Shown here one piece after another: positions 1 to 8,459 of a DNA stretch of 64,000 nucleotides. Each line of letters starts with the position of its first letter. Within the stretch, counting starts at the first letter, position 1. Location of the stretch: NCBI GenBank assembly GCA_009991955.1, contig JAACWS010000019.1, forward strand, positions 1 through 64,000. Reading direction: 5' to 3'. Under the pieces are notes generated by a model. The model had not been told where the DNA came from, ran no database searches, and worked only from the letters and a program-made list of their open reading frames with translations. The DNA is from Spirochaetales bacterium. Its GTDB lineage: Bacteria; Spirochaetota; Spirochaetia; DSM-27196; Salinispiraceae. A program made the position numbers and the translations under genes.

Positions 1-80
1 GAGTCATAGGTCGCTTCCTTTCACCCCAAGCAGACTAGTATTTCTCCTAAATGTCTAGTCCCTGACCCCTTCTACTTCAT

Positions 81-530
81 ATGCGTTTGCCCTGGTCGAT
101 ATCCCACATGATGGGAATTGCTGACGCACTACTACCCAAAAAAGTAGCAACCGATTTCTTTTCTACCTTCGAAATGAAGGCATTTGTTGCTATTCAAACT
201 TCAAATGGGAGTAACTTCTACCTCGAAGACAAGATTACTGCCGGTAATGTTCTTGAAGTCGCAATAAGAAAAGTTAAGGAAGGATACGAACAAGATTTTG
301 ATAGACTACGCAATGGCTTCTTTGGTCGCATTCAAGAACAGCAGGGGTACCTTTTTGACCAAGAGTTTTTAGATCTTCAAAACGGGGATAAGGTTGTGCT
401 TATTGGATGGAACTCGATTGAAGCATTTCAGAAAGCAGCCGAAAAGTTACAGTCCTATACCGAAATGGGCAACTTTTTTGCTGCGTTAGATGTTAAGGCT
501 TATCAGGCCCTTATGCTTCATTCGGTATAG
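81..530 (+). CDS. ABM (antibiotic biosynthesis monooxygenase-like) domain protein
   Basis: Predicted 149-residue cytosolic protein. The C-terminal two thirds (about residues 55-149) fit the small dimeric alpha/beta-barrel ABM fold: a first strand (VLEVAIRKVKEGYEQDF), a helix, then strands ending in a Val-Val-Leu-Ile-Gly-Trp segment and a helix with an aromatic-rich end. The N-terminal 50 residues are unlike that domain and I cannot assign them. An in-frame stop just upstream limits the start to the ATG at 81 or the Met codons 9-10 residues later. No clear ribosome binding site is visible. ABM proteins range from small-molecule oxygenases to haem-degrading enzymes, so the substrate cannot be stated. 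It stands alone, convergent with the decarboxylase gene. Confidence 0.6.
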   Translation: MRLPWSISHMMGIADALLPKKVATDFFSTFEMKAFVAIQTSNGSNFYLEDKITAGNVLEVAIRKVKEGYEQDFDRLRNGFFGRIQEQQGYLFDQEFLDLQNGDKVVLIGWNSIEAFQKAAEKLQSYTEMGNFFAALDVKAYQALMLHSV

Positions 531-641
531 AAAACTTTAAATCGTGGTGCGAAAGTTTGGCTTATTGCTTCATGGGAGACATCAAGCACTAAGTGAAGGT
601 AGCCTTCATACCTTCCGATACAAAATTCCGCACCACTCTAC

Positions 642-2879
642 TCACACCACACAGTCCACAAAGTACTCCGCCCTTCCATCGACTAGTTGCTTCACTAAAC
701 CATGATTGTCCGTCTCGAACCCTGGGAACTTCTCATTAAACTCCCGGGCAAACTTTAGATAGTTCACAATTACGGTATTAAAGACCTCCCCTGGAATGAG
801 CAAAGGAATCCCCGGTGGATAGGGTGTCAGTAGGACCGCGGTCACCCGGCCTTCTAGGTCGTCAATGGGCACCCGCTCGATCTGTCGGTGGGCCATTTTC
901 GAATAAGCATCCGTAGGTTTCATAGCCGGTACCATATCCGACAGGTACATTTCAGTCGTAAGCCGGGCTACGTTATTGGCCTTGTACACCTCATGAATCT
1001 GAGTAGACAAATCTCTTAGCCCGGTCCGCTCGTACCGGGGATGTTTTTGAACAAATTCAGGCAGAACCCTCCACAGGGGCTGATTTTTATCGTAGTCGTC
1101 TTTAAATTGCTGTAATGCGGCGACCATCGTGTTCCACCGCCCTTTGGTAATCCCGATAGTAAACATAATAAAAAAGGAATAAAGACCAGTTTTCTCAACG
1201 ATAACCCCATGCTCGGCCAGATATTTGGTCACAATAGCCGCAGGAATACCCGACTCCTCGGAAAAGTCGCCATCTACATCGAGACCCGGCGTAATAATAG
1301 TGGCCTTAATGGGGTCCAACATATTGAACCCTTCAGCCAGGTTCCCAAATCCATGCCAACGCTCGTTGGCCTTGAGCATCCAGGCCTCTCGCTCTTCCAG
1401 TCCCTCGGCCGACAGGTCGGTGGGACCCCACACCTTGAACCACCAATCGCTTCCCCACTCTTCGTCGACCTTTCGCATAGCCCGGCGAAACTCCAAAGCT
1501 TCCCGTAAGGACTCCTCAACCAGGGCCGTACCTCCGGGGGCCTCCATCATGGCCGCGGCCACGTCGCAACTGGCAATAATTGCGTATTGGGGGCTGGTCG
1601 AGGTGTGCATGAGGTAGGACTCGTTAAAAATGTCTCGGTCAAGTTGATTTTCCTGGGCGTTCTGGACCAAAATCTGCGAAGCCTGACTAAGCCCTGCGAG
1701 CAACTTGTGCGTAGACTGGGTCGAGAAGACCATCGATTCTTTACACCGAGGGCGGTCGGCCCCAATAGCATGGTAATCACCATAAAAATCGTGGAAGGTA
1801 GCATGGGGTAACCAAGCTTCGTCGAAGTGAAGGGTGTCAATCTTTCCATCGAGCATTTCTTTGATTTCTTCCACGTTGTACAGCACCCCATCGTAGGTTG
1901 ACTGGGTAATGGTCAGCACCCGGGGTTTGGCTTTTTGACCGGCGGCAAAGGGATTTTTTTCAATCTTCCTTTTTATGTTTTCCCATTCAAATTCACTCTT
2001 GGGTATGGGACCAATAATTCCATAGTGATTTCTTGTCGGCATCAGAAAAACTGGTACTGCACCAGTCATGATAATTGAGTGCAGAACCGACTTGTGGCAG
2101 TTTCGATCGACCACAACTACGTCTCCCGGGGCGACCGTCGAGTTCCACACTATCTTGTTTGAGGTCGAGGTCCCGTTAGTCACAAAAAACAAATGGTCGC
2201 AGTTATAAATCCTCGCAGCATTCCGTTCCGAGGCAGCCACCGGCCCCGTGTGGTCCAGGAGCTGACCCAACTCATCAACCGCATTACACACATCGGCCCG
2301 AAGCATGTTCTCCCCAAAAAACTGGTGAAACATCTGACCAACCGGCGACTTTAGAAAGGCTACACCCCCCGAATGACCGGGACAATGCCAGGAGTAGGAG
2401 CCATCGGCGGCGTAGTGGGTAAGGGCTTTAAAAAAGGGCGGGGCTAAACCGTCCAGGTAAGCCCGGGCCTCACGAATAATGAGCCGGGCGATAAATTCCG
2501 GGGTATCCTCGTACATATGAACAAAACCATGGAGTTCTTTGAGTACGTCGTTCGGTATATGACGGCTGGTTCGGGTTTCGCCATGGAGGAAAATCGGAAT
2601 ATCACTGTTTCGAAATCGAATTTCTCCCACAAACTTTCGAAGCCCTTCAATTGCTTCGGGTTTTTCTTCGACGATTTCTTCATCATCAATCGACAAAATA
2701 AACGCCGAAGCTCGACTTTGTTGTTGGGCGAAAGAGGCCATATCCCCGTAACTGGTGACGCCCAGAACCTCGGTACCTTCGTCTTCGAGAGCCTTGGCGA
2801 GTACCCGTATTCCTAGGCCCGAAGAGTTCTCGGACCGAAAGTCTTCGTCGATAATGACAACCGGAAATCTAAATTTCAT
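642..2879 (-). CDS. Orn/Lys/Arg decarboxylase, large AdiA/LdcI type
   Basis: PLP-dependent amino acid decarboxylase of 745 residues, the length of the bacterial inducible arginine, lysine and ornithine enzymes (about 710-755). The N-terminal wing domain (1-130) is followed by a fold-type I core with HCPGHSGGVAF, a VVVDRNCHKS motif, LHFDEAW, and the Schiff-base lysine in Ser-Thr-His-Lys near residue 390. The C-terminal domain contains the YPPGIPLL motif. The order and spacing resemble E. coli AdiA most, but specificity among Arg, Lys and Orn cannot be fixed by eye. The product would be a polyamine precursor. ATG at 2879 follows AAGGGGA at 6-7 nt. The gene is monocistronic, with a promoter and inverted repeat directly upstream. 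Confidence 0.9.
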   Translation of the reverse strand: MKFRFPVVIIDEDFRSENSSGLGIRVLAKALEDEGTEVLGVTSYGDMASFAQQQSRASAFILSIDDEEIVEEKPEAIEGLRKFVGEIRFRNSDIPIFLHGETRTSRHIPNDVLKELHGFVHMYEDTPEFIARLIIREARAYLDGLAPPFFKALTHYAADGSYSWHCPGHSGGVAFLKSPVGQMFHQFFGENMLRADVCNAVDELGQLLDHTGPVAASERNAARIYNCDHLFFVTNGTSTSNKIVWNSTVAPGDVVVVDRNCHKSVLHSIIMTGAVPVFLMPTRNHYGIIGPIPKSEFEWENIKRKIEKNPFAAGQKAKPRVLTITQSTYDGVLYNVEEIKEMLDGKIDTLHFDEAWLPHATFHDFYGDYHAIGADRPRCKESMVFSTQSTHKLLAGLSQASQILVQNAQENQLDRDIFNESYLMHTSTSPQYAIIASCDVAAAMMEAPGGTALVEESLREALEFRRAMRKVDEEWGSDWWFKVWGPTDLSAEGLEEREAWMLKANERWHGFGNLAEGFNMLDPIKATIITPGLDVDGDFSEESGIPAAIVTKYLAEHGVIVEKTGLYSFFIMFTIGITKGRWNTMVAALQQFKDDYDKNQPLWRVLPEFVQKHPRYERTGLRDLSTQIHEVYKANNVARLTTEMYLSDMVPAMKPTDAYSKMAHRQIERVPIDDLEGRVTAVLLTPYPPGIPLLIPGEVFNTVIVNYLKFAREFNEKFPGFETDNHGLVKQLVDGRAEYFVDCVV

Positions 2880-2884
2880 GGAGT

Positions 2885-2930
2885 CCCCTTGGGGGGATTA
2901 TAATTGAATGGCAGTTCGATTGCGACTGCC
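2885..2930 (-). promoter_or_regulatory. Promoter and candidate operator of the decarboxylase gene
   Basis: On the minus strand a perfect TATAAT (2897-2902) lies upstream of the decarboxylase ATG. An inverted repeat, GGCAGT with 9 nt to ACTGCC (2910-2930), covers the expected -35 position, where no good TTGACA is present; this fits an operator or activator site. Between the -10 and the start codon, CCCC and GGGG blocks (about 2885-2896) could pair and partly hide the ribosome binding site. Confidence 0.5.
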
Positions 2931-2971
2931 TTTCTCCACAGATGTATTCAATCAGTCTAGATCAGAAGCAG

Positions 2972-3864
2972 CTATAACTCATTGGTACGCATTTCTCGGA
3001 GGATGTTCAAGAATCGCCTCATGTCTTTGTCCGTCCCGATACTCACCCGAATAAAATTGTTTATCCGTTCTTTTCCGAAGTGGCGCACGAGTACTCCTTG
3101 TCTTTTGAGTTCATCGTAGAGCACGTTGCCTGGGATAGTCTTCGACGACATACATAAGAAATTCGTGCTAGAGCTCAGGACCTCAAAGCCCAAACGGACG
3201 AGTTCTGTAGACACCCATTCTCGGGTTCTTATAATTTTCTTTCGGGTCTTTTCGAAGTACCCTACGTCACTCATGGCGGCGTTAGCTCCAATTATCGCCA
3301 GTCTGTCAACGGTACACAGGAATCACCACCGAAATCGAAATAGGCTTCATCAATAAGGACGATTTTTTCGATTTCTTTCGATGGAAGTCCGATCGATGTA
3401 GGTGCATTTGGATTCGGAATAACTACTCCACCGTTTCTTAGAAGGTAATCTTCGGGAATTATTTCGAAAGAACTATTCAATGGTACAGATGAATACGGTA
3501 GGTTATATAACTCTGCGTACACCGGGTAAAAACTGTAGGTAATATCGGGAAATAGGATTTGTTCCGTAGGTTCAAAAAAGCATAAAAAAGAAAAGGCGAG
3601 TACCTCGTCCGAACCGTTGCCGATGAACACATTTTCTGGGTTCAGTTGAAAGTGTTTCGAAATAGTTTCTCGCAGAACTCGACAAGTTGGATCAGGATAC
3701 AGTCTAAGGTTCGAGTTAACGGCCTTCTTCATCGCCTTTCGAACCTTTGGCGAAGGCGGAAACGGATTCTCGTTCGTATTGAGCTTGATAAACTTCCTAT
3801 CTAAAGGTTGCTCGCCTGGTATATATGGCCGAATACTCCTCAGATGGGTATTCCAGTATCTCAC
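2972..3864 (-). pseudogene. hisC: hisC remnant, histidinol-phosphate aminotransferase with deletions
   Basis: The GTG at 3864, 12 nt after AGGAGG, begins a typical HisC N-terminus (YWN, RPYIPGEQP, KLNTNENPFPPSP, LYPDPT, FIGNGSDEVL, ending VLIDEAYFDF at about 3340). The reading then stops at 3292 after VPLTDW. The C-terminal third (AIIGANAAMSDVGYF, then FEVLPS-like, LVRHFGKERI, NFIRVSIGT) continues in another frame from about 3298 to 2972. About 50-60 residues that normally lie between are absent, including the PLP-binding lysine segment SFSK. A second gap of about 8 residues precedes VLIDEAY. No active aminotransferase could be made. No other his genes are near. The segment follows msrB and may be co-transcribed with it. 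Confidence 0.8.
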
Positions 3865-3918
3865 GGTGTCGGAAAACCTCCTATTTTCGCTCCTACTACT
3901 TCGAATGAGCAAGGCTGA

Positions 3919-4599
3919 TTAGTCTTCCTCCTTAGGAACCAGGAGTTCCGGAGGGGTTCCACCGGTGGGCACAAAAATGAGGGCTTCGCCGTTCATACAA
4001 TACCGTTGGAAGGTTGGTCCTGGTCCGTCGTTAAAAACATGTCCCAAATGGGCGCCGGACAAAGAATCGACTACCTCGATATTTCGAGAAAAAAAACCAG
4101 CCTCGTAGAAATAGGCGACCGCATCGGAGGATATGGGCTTAGTAAAACTAGGCCAGCCGGTACCCGAGTCGTACTTGTCCTCCGAACTAAACAAGGGTTG
4201 TCCGGTAGCTCGGGAATAGTAGATACCCGGGGCGTACACTTTGTCGAGAGGGCTCGTAAAGGCCCTCTCTGTTCCCGACTGGCGAATTACATAAAACTGA
4301 TTAGGGGTCAGCCTTCGGCGCCACTCGTTTTCGGGGAGCTCCACGGGAAAGGTGGTGTTTCTATATCCTTCATCGTGTATCACTCTCTGTCCTACGTTGT
4401 AGGTAGGAGCGATCCGAACGAGAGGACGGCCGTCAACTCGGAAGTCCCTGAGGTGCGTACGAGCCAACTCCGCTGATTGTTGCCAGCTCGTGACATCAAC
4501 ACTAGTTGCCGTTAGTGGTTGAGCAAGAAGTGACCCATGGCCGAATCCCAGAAGGAGGAGAAGGGTAACCCACCCCCCGCGCAAGCGTTTTTGGTTCAT
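3919..4599 (-). CDS. msrB: Exported peptide-methionine (R)-S-oxide reductase
   Basis: MsrB reduces methionine-R-sulfoxide in proteins. The 226-residue product begins with a Sec signal peptide (MNQKRLRGGW, a Leu-rich core, then LAQ), so it should work in the periplasm or at the envelope. The MsrB domain shows ERAFTSPLDK, GIYYSRATG, DKYDSGTGWPSF, HLGHVFNDGP and the catalytic Cys in RYCMNGEAL (about residue 201). The two CxxC zinc pairs of many MsrB proteins are absent. The ATG at 4599 was chosen because GAGGAG lies about 9 nt upstream and it leaves a clean signal peptide; an earlier ATG at 4623 overlaps msrA. It lies 4 nt after msrA, so the two are co-translated. Confidence 0.9.
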   Translation of the reverse strand: MNQKRLRGGWVTLLLLLGFGHGSLLAQPLTATSVDVTSWQQSAELARTHLRDFRVDGRPLVRIAPTYNVGQRVIHDEGYRNTTFPVELPENEWRRRLTPNQFYVIRQSGTERAFTSPLDKVYAPGIYYSRATGQPLFSSEDKYDSGTGWPSFTKPISSDAVAYFYEAGFFSRNIEVVDSLSGAHLGHVFNDGPGPTFQRYCMNGEALIFVPTGGTPPELLVPKEED

Positions 4600-4603
4600 A
4601 TCG

Positions 4604-5197
4604 TTATTCTCCTCGGGCTTCATCGCCCCAAAGCTGATCTAGACGATCGTATCTTCCACAGGCAGTACGGTAATACCAATATCGAACCGGGTTCTTGGTA
4701 TGGTAATCCTGATGATACTCTTCGGCAGAGTAAAATTCCGTATACGGCCGAATAGTTGTCGCGACGGAAGTCGAGAATCTTCGGGAAACTTCCTGTTTCG
4801 TCCGTTCGGCGGCCACGCGTTGTTCTTCGGAAACGTAGAAAATCGCAGTCGTATAACTCTCACCGCGGTCGCAGAACTGCCCACCGGCGTCAATCGGGTC
4901 GATATTTCGCCAATAGATGTAGAGAATTTCGTCAAAACTTATGATCGCGGGATCGAACTCGATCCGCACCACTTCGATATGTCCCGTCCCACCGGCGGTT
5001 ACCTGCCGGTAACTTGGGTTTTCTACATGACCGCCGGCGAAACCAGAGGTCGTAGAAAGTACCCCCTCGTGTTTGTCGAAGGCTTCCTCGACACACCAAA
5101 AACATCCCCCCGCGACCACAACAAACTCAGTTTGAGCGAAGGCAACCCCCGTCGGGAATACGACGAGGGTCAGAATAAGAAAAATCAAGCCTTTCAT
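4604..5197 (-). CDS. msrA: Exported peptide-methionine (S)-S-oxide reductase
   Basis: MsrA reduces methionine-S-sulfoxide, the stereochemical complement of MsrB encoded next to it. The 197-residue protein has a signal peptide (cleavage likely after AFA, residues 19-21) and the catalytic GGCFWCVE motif with the nucleophile near Cys32. SGFAGGHVENPSYRQV, GHIEVVRIEFDP and EEYHQDY are also typical of the family. Both reductases therefore carry export signals, which fits repair of oxidised envelope proteins. The ATG follows an AAAAAAGG stretch. It is the second gene after the small lipoprotein gene in a minus-strand unit that may begin with the two-component system. Confidence 0.93.
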   Translation of the reverse strand: MKGLIFLILTLVVFPTGVAFAQTEFVVVAGGCFWCVEEAFDKHEGVLSTTSGFAGGHVENPSYRQVTAGGTGHIEVVRIEFDPAIISFDEILYIYWRNIDPIDAGGQFCDRGESYTTAIFYVSEEQRVAAERTKQEVSRRFSTSVATTIRPYTEFYSAEEYHQDYHTKNPVRYWYYRTACGRYDRLDQLWGDEARGE

Positions 5198-5204
5198 AAC
5201 TCGA

Positions 5205-5306
5205 TTACCTTTTTTCGATCATCGAGTCCGAGGTAGACATACACGAACCCAAGGAAACCACGGCAAAAACCAAGATAGCCATAAAAACGAACAGATGTTT
5301 TTTCAT
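5205..5306 (-). CDS. Small lipoprotein, 33 residues
   Basis: A short gene of 33 codons. The product has a positively charged start (MKKHLF), a hydrophobic core and a lipobox-like Leu-Gly-Ser-Cys ending at residue 22. That leaves a mature lipopeptide of only about 12 residues (CMSTSDSMIEKR). AAGGAG lies 10 nt before the ATG, a strong reason to believe it is translated. It sits between the sensor kinase gene and msrA, 7 nt before the latter, so it heads or lies within the msrAB operon. It resembles entericidin-like and other tiny lipoproteins in size only. The function is unknown; an envelope stress role is a guess from context. Confidence 0.6.
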   Translation of the reverse strand: MKKHLFVFMAILVFAVVSLGSCMSTSDSMIEKR

Positions 5307-5381
5307 AATTCTGTTTCTCCTTGCTCCAAAATATAGGGTCGCCGAAGGACCAATTCCTCACAGAAGTATCACAAAAGTGTT

Positions 5382-6881
5382 CTATTTTTCTTCCAAGGGC
5401 AAGGTGAAATAGAACTCGCTTCCTCCCGACTGTTCACTTCGCGCTCCAATCTTGCCACCATGAAGTTCTACAATTCTTTGGGCTATAGCAAGGCCAAGTC
5501 CGGTTCTAACCGAACCTCGCTTTGTGCCTTCGGTGTAGTACCGCTGGAAAACGTTTGCCTGCTGCTCTTTGGTAAGTCCGGGTCCTTGATCGGTTATTGA
5601 CACCTGGACCATGGGGCGATCAATACTGACCTCTACCAAAACCACCTGGACCGTTGTCCCCGGAAAGGTATATCGAAGAGCATTTTCCAGTAGATTTGTT
5701 ATGGTCCGTTCAATGAGTGATATGTCGGCCCGAACAACGAAGAGATCTGCCGGTGGTTCCAAGACGATTGATACGTCCCTTTTTTTTGCTTCCAAAGAAA
5801 ATTGCATTACTAGGTCATGACCCAACTCAGCGAGCGAAAAACTCTCGGGCCTTAGGGCGGAATCGGCGTTTTCGAGTCGAGACAATTCAAACAATTCTCC
5901 AACTAACCGACCAAGGGCTTCGGCCGACGAAAGGGAGGTCCGTAAATACTCCCGGCGTTCTGATGGTGAGAGTACTTCGTCCTTCTGAAGGACTGTTTCG
6001 ATGTACCCTCGAATTGTAGAGAGAGGTGTTCTTAGATCGTGGGAGATGTTTGCGACCAAGTCCCGGCGTTCTCGTTCGACTTTGGCTAGGGACTGGACAC
6101 TTGAGGCGATTTGGTCCGCCATCAAGTTGAAACTATCCGATAACTCTCCTACCTCGTCTCGAGATCTGGTGGTAACTCGAACGTCGTACTGCCCTGTGCC
6201 GAATGCCCGAACCGTCGCAGTTAGACGTCTGAGCCGAAGGGTCAGAAGAAAAAAGAGCAGAAGTCCGAGGATCGCTACCAGTGGGATACTCAAAAACAGG
6301 CTCTCCCGGAAGGCATTCTGAAAATACTGGTCTTCGATCTCGGTTCGGGCGGTATCGTAAACACTGCTTTTCAACACTACGTAGAGAAAACCACTGCCAT
6401 TTCCTATCCCGGACAACCGCGCGGCAGAGAAAGTAGTGGGCTGGTTAGGCCGACGAGGATCATCACCATAAATTGGTAACATTCGGTCGTTGGAAAGAAA
6501 GGCGAATACCGGATCGAGATTTATTCGCTCTAGTTGCACTTCTTCGGGAGTGTCGGCGAAATATCCAAGAATAGTACCTTCCGCCGATACTAGGTATATT
6601 TCGATGAGGGGATTAAGAACCATCATGTAGTGGATCGCCGATCCAAGGGCGTCAGAGTATACCCCCATGGACTGACCAAGGGGCGAAAGGTAGGGTTCGA
6701 TTTCGCTGGCCATATCGGCTGCCAGCATTGTGTTGGCCCGTTGATCGATTTCCGCTCTTTTTCGTTCGAACGCATTGGCGGCGATTTGAGCTTGGAGAAC
6801 CGCCAGGAGCAGTATCAAGGTTAAGAATATCAGCGAAAGCCGCACATAGAAGCTCGACAAAAAAGGTACCCGGCCAATCAT
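5382..6881 (-). CDS. Sensor histidine kinase, HAMP-HisKA-HATPase type
   Basis: Membrane histidine kinase of 499 residues. A TM segment (about 11-33), a periplasmic sensor region of roughly 150 residues and a second TM (about 193-215) precede a HAMP linker, the phospho-accepting His in NISHDLRTPLSTIRGY (about residue 277), the N box (NLLENALRYTF), DQGPGLT and the GLGLAIAQRIVELHGG G box. The overall plan matches PhoR/BaeS kinases. The start overlaps the stop of the regulator gene by ATGA, so the pair is translationally coupled. The genes that follow encode an exported MsrA/MsrB pair, so redox or envelope damage is a reasonable signal, but this is inference. Confidence 0.92.
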   Translation of the reverse strand: MIGRVPFLSSFYVRLSLIFLTLILLLAVLQAQIAANAFERKRAEIDQRANTMLAADMASEIEPYLSPLGQSMGVYSDALGSAIHYMMVLNPLIEIYLVSAEGTILGYFADTPEEVQLERINLDPVFAFLSNDRMLPIYGDDPRRPNQPTTFSAARLSGIGNGSGFLYVVLKSSVYDTARTEIEDQYFQNAFRESLFLSIPLVAILGLLLFFLLTLRLRRLTATVRAFGTGQYDVRVTTRSRDEVGELSDSFNLMADQIASSVQSLAKVERERRDLVANISHDLRTPLSTIRGYIETVLQKDEVLSPSERREYLRTSLSSAEALGRLVGELFELSRLENADSALRPESFSLAELGHDLVMQFSLEAKKRDVSIVLEPPADLFVVRADISLIERTITNLLENALRYTFPGTTVQVVLVEVSIDRPMVQVSITDQGPGLTKEQQANVFQRYYTEGTKRGSVRTGLGLAIAQRIVELHGGKIGARSEQSGGSEFYFTLPLEEK

Positions 6882-7597
6882 GATTCACCACCGAACAGTC
6901 GATATCCAAATCCCCAGACCGTTTCGATAAGTTGTGGGTGGGTCGGATCTTTCTCGAGTTTTGCCCGAAGTCGATTTATGTGGCTGTTGACCGTGTGGCT
7001 GTATCCTTCGTATTGGTAGCCCCACACCTGTTCAAGCAGGTCCGATCGACTGAAGGCCTGGCCTGGCTTCTCGGCCAAGACCTGGAGGAGTTTGAACTCC
7101 TTCGCCGTAAGATTTTCCGTTCTTCCGTCTATAATCGCCTCCCGCCGGCCAAAATCGATGGTTAACGGTCCAATGGTTCGAATCTTTTCGATGGGCCCAA
7201 CGTATTCATGCCGGTCAGTTGATCGACGCAGGAGTGCCCGAATCCGAGCGATGAGTTCGAGGACACCAAAGGGTTTGGTTAGATAATCGTCGGCTCCGTT
7301 TTCGAGTCCTACAATTTTGTCGAGCTCTGAAGACCGGGCGGTCAGCATAAGAATAGGAACCAAAATATTCCGATCCCTCATTCGACGACAGATCGAAAGA
7401 CCATCCAAGCCGGGCAACATAATATCGAGGATAACCAAGTCGCACTCTTCGGCTGCCACTAGGACTGTATCTTCGTCCCCCTGAGAAATCACCCTCGAAT
7501 CGTATCCATGATCGGTAAGATGTAATCGGATGAGGTTCACGATTGTAAGATCATCTTCAACAATGAGTATCATTGGTGGACGGTCACTAAATGTCAT
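6878..7597 (-). CDS. OmpR-family response regulator
   Basis: Winged-helix response regulator of 239 residues. The receiver domain has the acidic pair (ILIVEDD), the phospho-Asp in LVILDIMLPGLDG, the conserved Thr-Ala (MLTARSS) and Lys (YLTKPFG). The C-terminal domain is a Trans_Reg_C winged helix (LTAKEFKLLQVLAEKPG, SRSDLLEQVWG, VNSHINRLRAKLE, VWGFGYRL). It pairs with the kinase encoded directly after it. The ATG at 7597 was chosen over a TTG two codons upstream; an internal ATG before ILIVEDD at 7573 is also possible. No Shine-Dalgarno sequence is evident, but TAGTAT lies about 10 nt upstream of the ATG. Confidence 0.93.
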   Translation of the reverse strand: MTFSDRPPMILIVEDDLTIVNLIRLHLTDHGYDSRVISQGDEDTVLVAAEECDLVILDIMLPGLDGLSICRRMRDRNILVPILMLTARSSELDKIVGLENGADDYLTKPFGVLELIARIRALLRRSTDRHEYVGPIEKIRTIGPLTIDFGRREAIIDGRTENLTAKEFKLLQVLAEKPGQAFSRSDLLEQVWGYQYEGYSHTVNSHINRLRAKLEKDPTHPQLIETVWGFGYRLFGGES

Positions 7598-8459
7598 GAG
7601 CAAAAGATACTACAATCCGAAGATTAGTTCCGAACGTTCACCAGAAAACTGTTAGTCATACATACTTGGAAAGCCCGTCGCCATTTTGTTAGTATGTCAA
7701 GCCCACAGGAAAAAGGTATCTTTGCTTATAACTCCTGCCGCCGGACTTAAGAGTGTTTTCAACGGTTTCATCCAACGGTCATTCTATTATTTTGCCAAAA
7801 TATCCTTTGTTTCGGTAAAAACCTACCCTTGCTGAGCAGGTTTGGTGATTCGACAGGAAGAGACTATTGTATTTTTCGATTTTCAACGACGAAGTTGGTA
7901 TGGACTCAACCGACTCGATTTCCCATTTTAGGGACGGGGGCATGGGATGGATCGACCTCGGAGGACGAATAGTTAGGAAGGAGTTTAGTAATCTGAACGG
8001 CAGCAAGATAGTTCAAGCCGCAGAATTACTACAAGAGAACATCCTGAAGGTTCCAAATACATTTTTCAAAAGGATGAAGCTAATCGATACGGTCTGTTCA
8101 CAGCTCTGAGTCGCTCTGCCCGCGTATCGATTGATATGAATTACCAAAGCACTTCGGATATTCGGGCGTCCTTCCTGGGTATTATGCAGGAGCCAAAAGG
8201 CACCCTATTTGTCAAAAAATCCATTCAGGGGATCTTCTTGGAGAGCGCCCCTGACACCGCCCCCGGCCCTTTGTTCCAAGGAATGTTGTGATTAAGCTGC
8301 ATAGCAACGGCGGGGTTTATTAGGTAATGATACCTGGTAAAGAGTATTACCAACGGTGCGGTAAAAGGGTAGGAGGCTATCTGACCGATGGGGCTTTTAT
8401 GGGTGTACTCCTTCGGTCGCAAACCCCACAAGATCATTGTGTACCAAGTCCATGAACCT
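7598..8459. other. Gene-poor stretch, about 860 bases
   Basis: No recognisable gene, RNA or repeat was found here. Two weak plus-strand open frames exist. One (7867-8109) starts with TTG and encodes 80 residues without any motif I know. The other (about 8136-8288, roughly 50 residues) begins STSDIRASFL, like the first residues of alanyl-tRNA synthetase, and then loses all resemblance. Neither has a ribosome binding site. The stretch may be decayed sequence together with the upstream regions of the two-component system and the FGE gene tail. Confidence 0.4.

Noticed and set aside
595-607. GAAGGTAGCCTTC palindrome downstream of the decarboxylase gene as a terminator
   Set aside because: The stem is only 5 bp with a 3-nt loop and no T-run on either strand; a longer GTGGTGCG/CGCACCAC pair around it has an 80-nt loop.
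1209-1617. Overlapping plus-strand frames inside the decarboxylase gene, and similar long shadow frames across other genes
   Set aside because: They lie opposite strongly conserved coding sequence, encode no recognisable motif and arise from GC-rich codon use.
7867-8109. 80-residue plus-strand frame in the gene-poor stretch
   Set aside because: TTG start without ribosome binding site, no motif, not near an operon. Not listed as a gene.
8136-8288. Plus-strand frame starting STSDIRASFL, like the N-terminus of alanyl-tRNA synthetase
   Set aside because: The resemblance ends after about ten residues, there is no ribosome binding site and no further synthetase sequence follows. Probably chance.
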